Of a DNA stretch of 64,000 nt, positions 63,931 through 64,000 are shown piece by piece. Location: positions 162,760,806 to 162,824,805 of the forward strand of contig OW121740.1 in the NCBI GenBank assembly GCA_933228675.1. Direction: 5' to 3'. The DNA is from Stomorhina lunata (taxonomy: Eukaryota; Arthropoda; Insecta; Diptera; Rhiniidae). The first letter of the stretch is position 1; each line of letters opens with the position of its first letter. Both the position numbers and the translations under genes were made by a program. The notes under the pieces are model-generated. The model ran no database searches. It saw nothing but the letters and a program-made list of their open reading frames with translations, and was not told the DNA's origin.

Positions 63931-64000
63931 CATCTGTACATATTGTGTACTCGTATTGGTAAGTAATATTTACATTAAATGTAAACATTACAAAGTTCGC

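Larger units (their letters stand above)
57240..64000 (-). other. Part of the upstream intron (at least 6.7 kb)
   Basis: It ends at the phase-1 acceptor at 57240 and continues past the window end. It contains a degenerate TAGTC-rich repeat, the second family D array, unique AT-rich sequence and a foldback-like element. No further exon is visible. Confidence 0.75.

Overview
The window looks like one piece of a very large, AT-rich gene from a higher dipteran fly; a calyptrate (blowfly or house-fly type) is my best guess. The reasons are the very low GC content, the splice-site style, dispersed repeats of the dipteran 'mini-me'/DINE type (GTCAAGCCCGACC ends, internal GTCY microsatellites) and the absence of any operon-like or bacterial coding. 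Only two segments are convincingly coding, and both are exons on the minus strand. The exon at 57052-57239 (188 bp, 62 codons) and the exon at 23321-23435 (115 bp, 38 codons) have consensus splice sites. They join in frame across a phase-0 intron and together encode exactly one fibronectin type III (FN3) domain of about 100 residues, bounded by phase-1 introns. The protein is most likely a neural or epithelial adhesion receptor with serial FN3 domains; a Sidekick-like or L1/Neuroglian-like protein fits. The intron between them is 33,616 bp. The introns on either side run off the window (at least 23.3 kb downstream and 6.7 kb upstream in transcript sense).

The rest is intron, and by my block boundaries roughly 29 kb of it is tandem repeat. 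The arrays belong to a few related short-monomer families. All are AT-rich, near-palindromic and built on the core TATAG(G/A)AAA(A)TTTTT. Family A has a 31-bp period: 1-2520, 4041-7410, 13767-14404 inverted, 16275-16960 with orientation switches, 18405-20375 and 24121-25775. Family B has a 30-31-bp period: 9520-11427 and 30815-31815. Family C has a 28-bp period: 38930-41640 and 49411-52715 in one orientation, 43690-47755 in the other. Family D has a 29-bp period: 54761-57000 and 58775-60425, flanking the 57-kb exon. A separate 12-bp array lies at 20390-21440. Longer-period minisatellites lie at 27440-28300 (about 140 bp) and 32510-33925 (about 110-125 bp).

Between the arrays lie fragments of several mobile-element families. 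These are Helitron-like mini-me/DINE elements (best copy 13172-13738, partial inverted copy 14430-14907), a MITE family of about 300 bp (26319-26614, 36881-37168, 37406-37722), a short foldback element attached to family B arrays (31817-32053, with relatives near 11760-11945 and 52262-52340), a 2.3-kb foldback-like element with long inverted repeats (61653-63930), and a dispersed inverted repeat pair (28966-29195 and 32205-32440). The most notable pattern is that several arrays start or stop at, or within about 60 bp of, Helitron-like or foldback ends. This suggests the satellites were born inside, or spread by, these elements. No RNA genes, CRISPR arrays or other complete protein genes could be supported. 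Every long open frame lying in the arrays is an artefact of the repeat.
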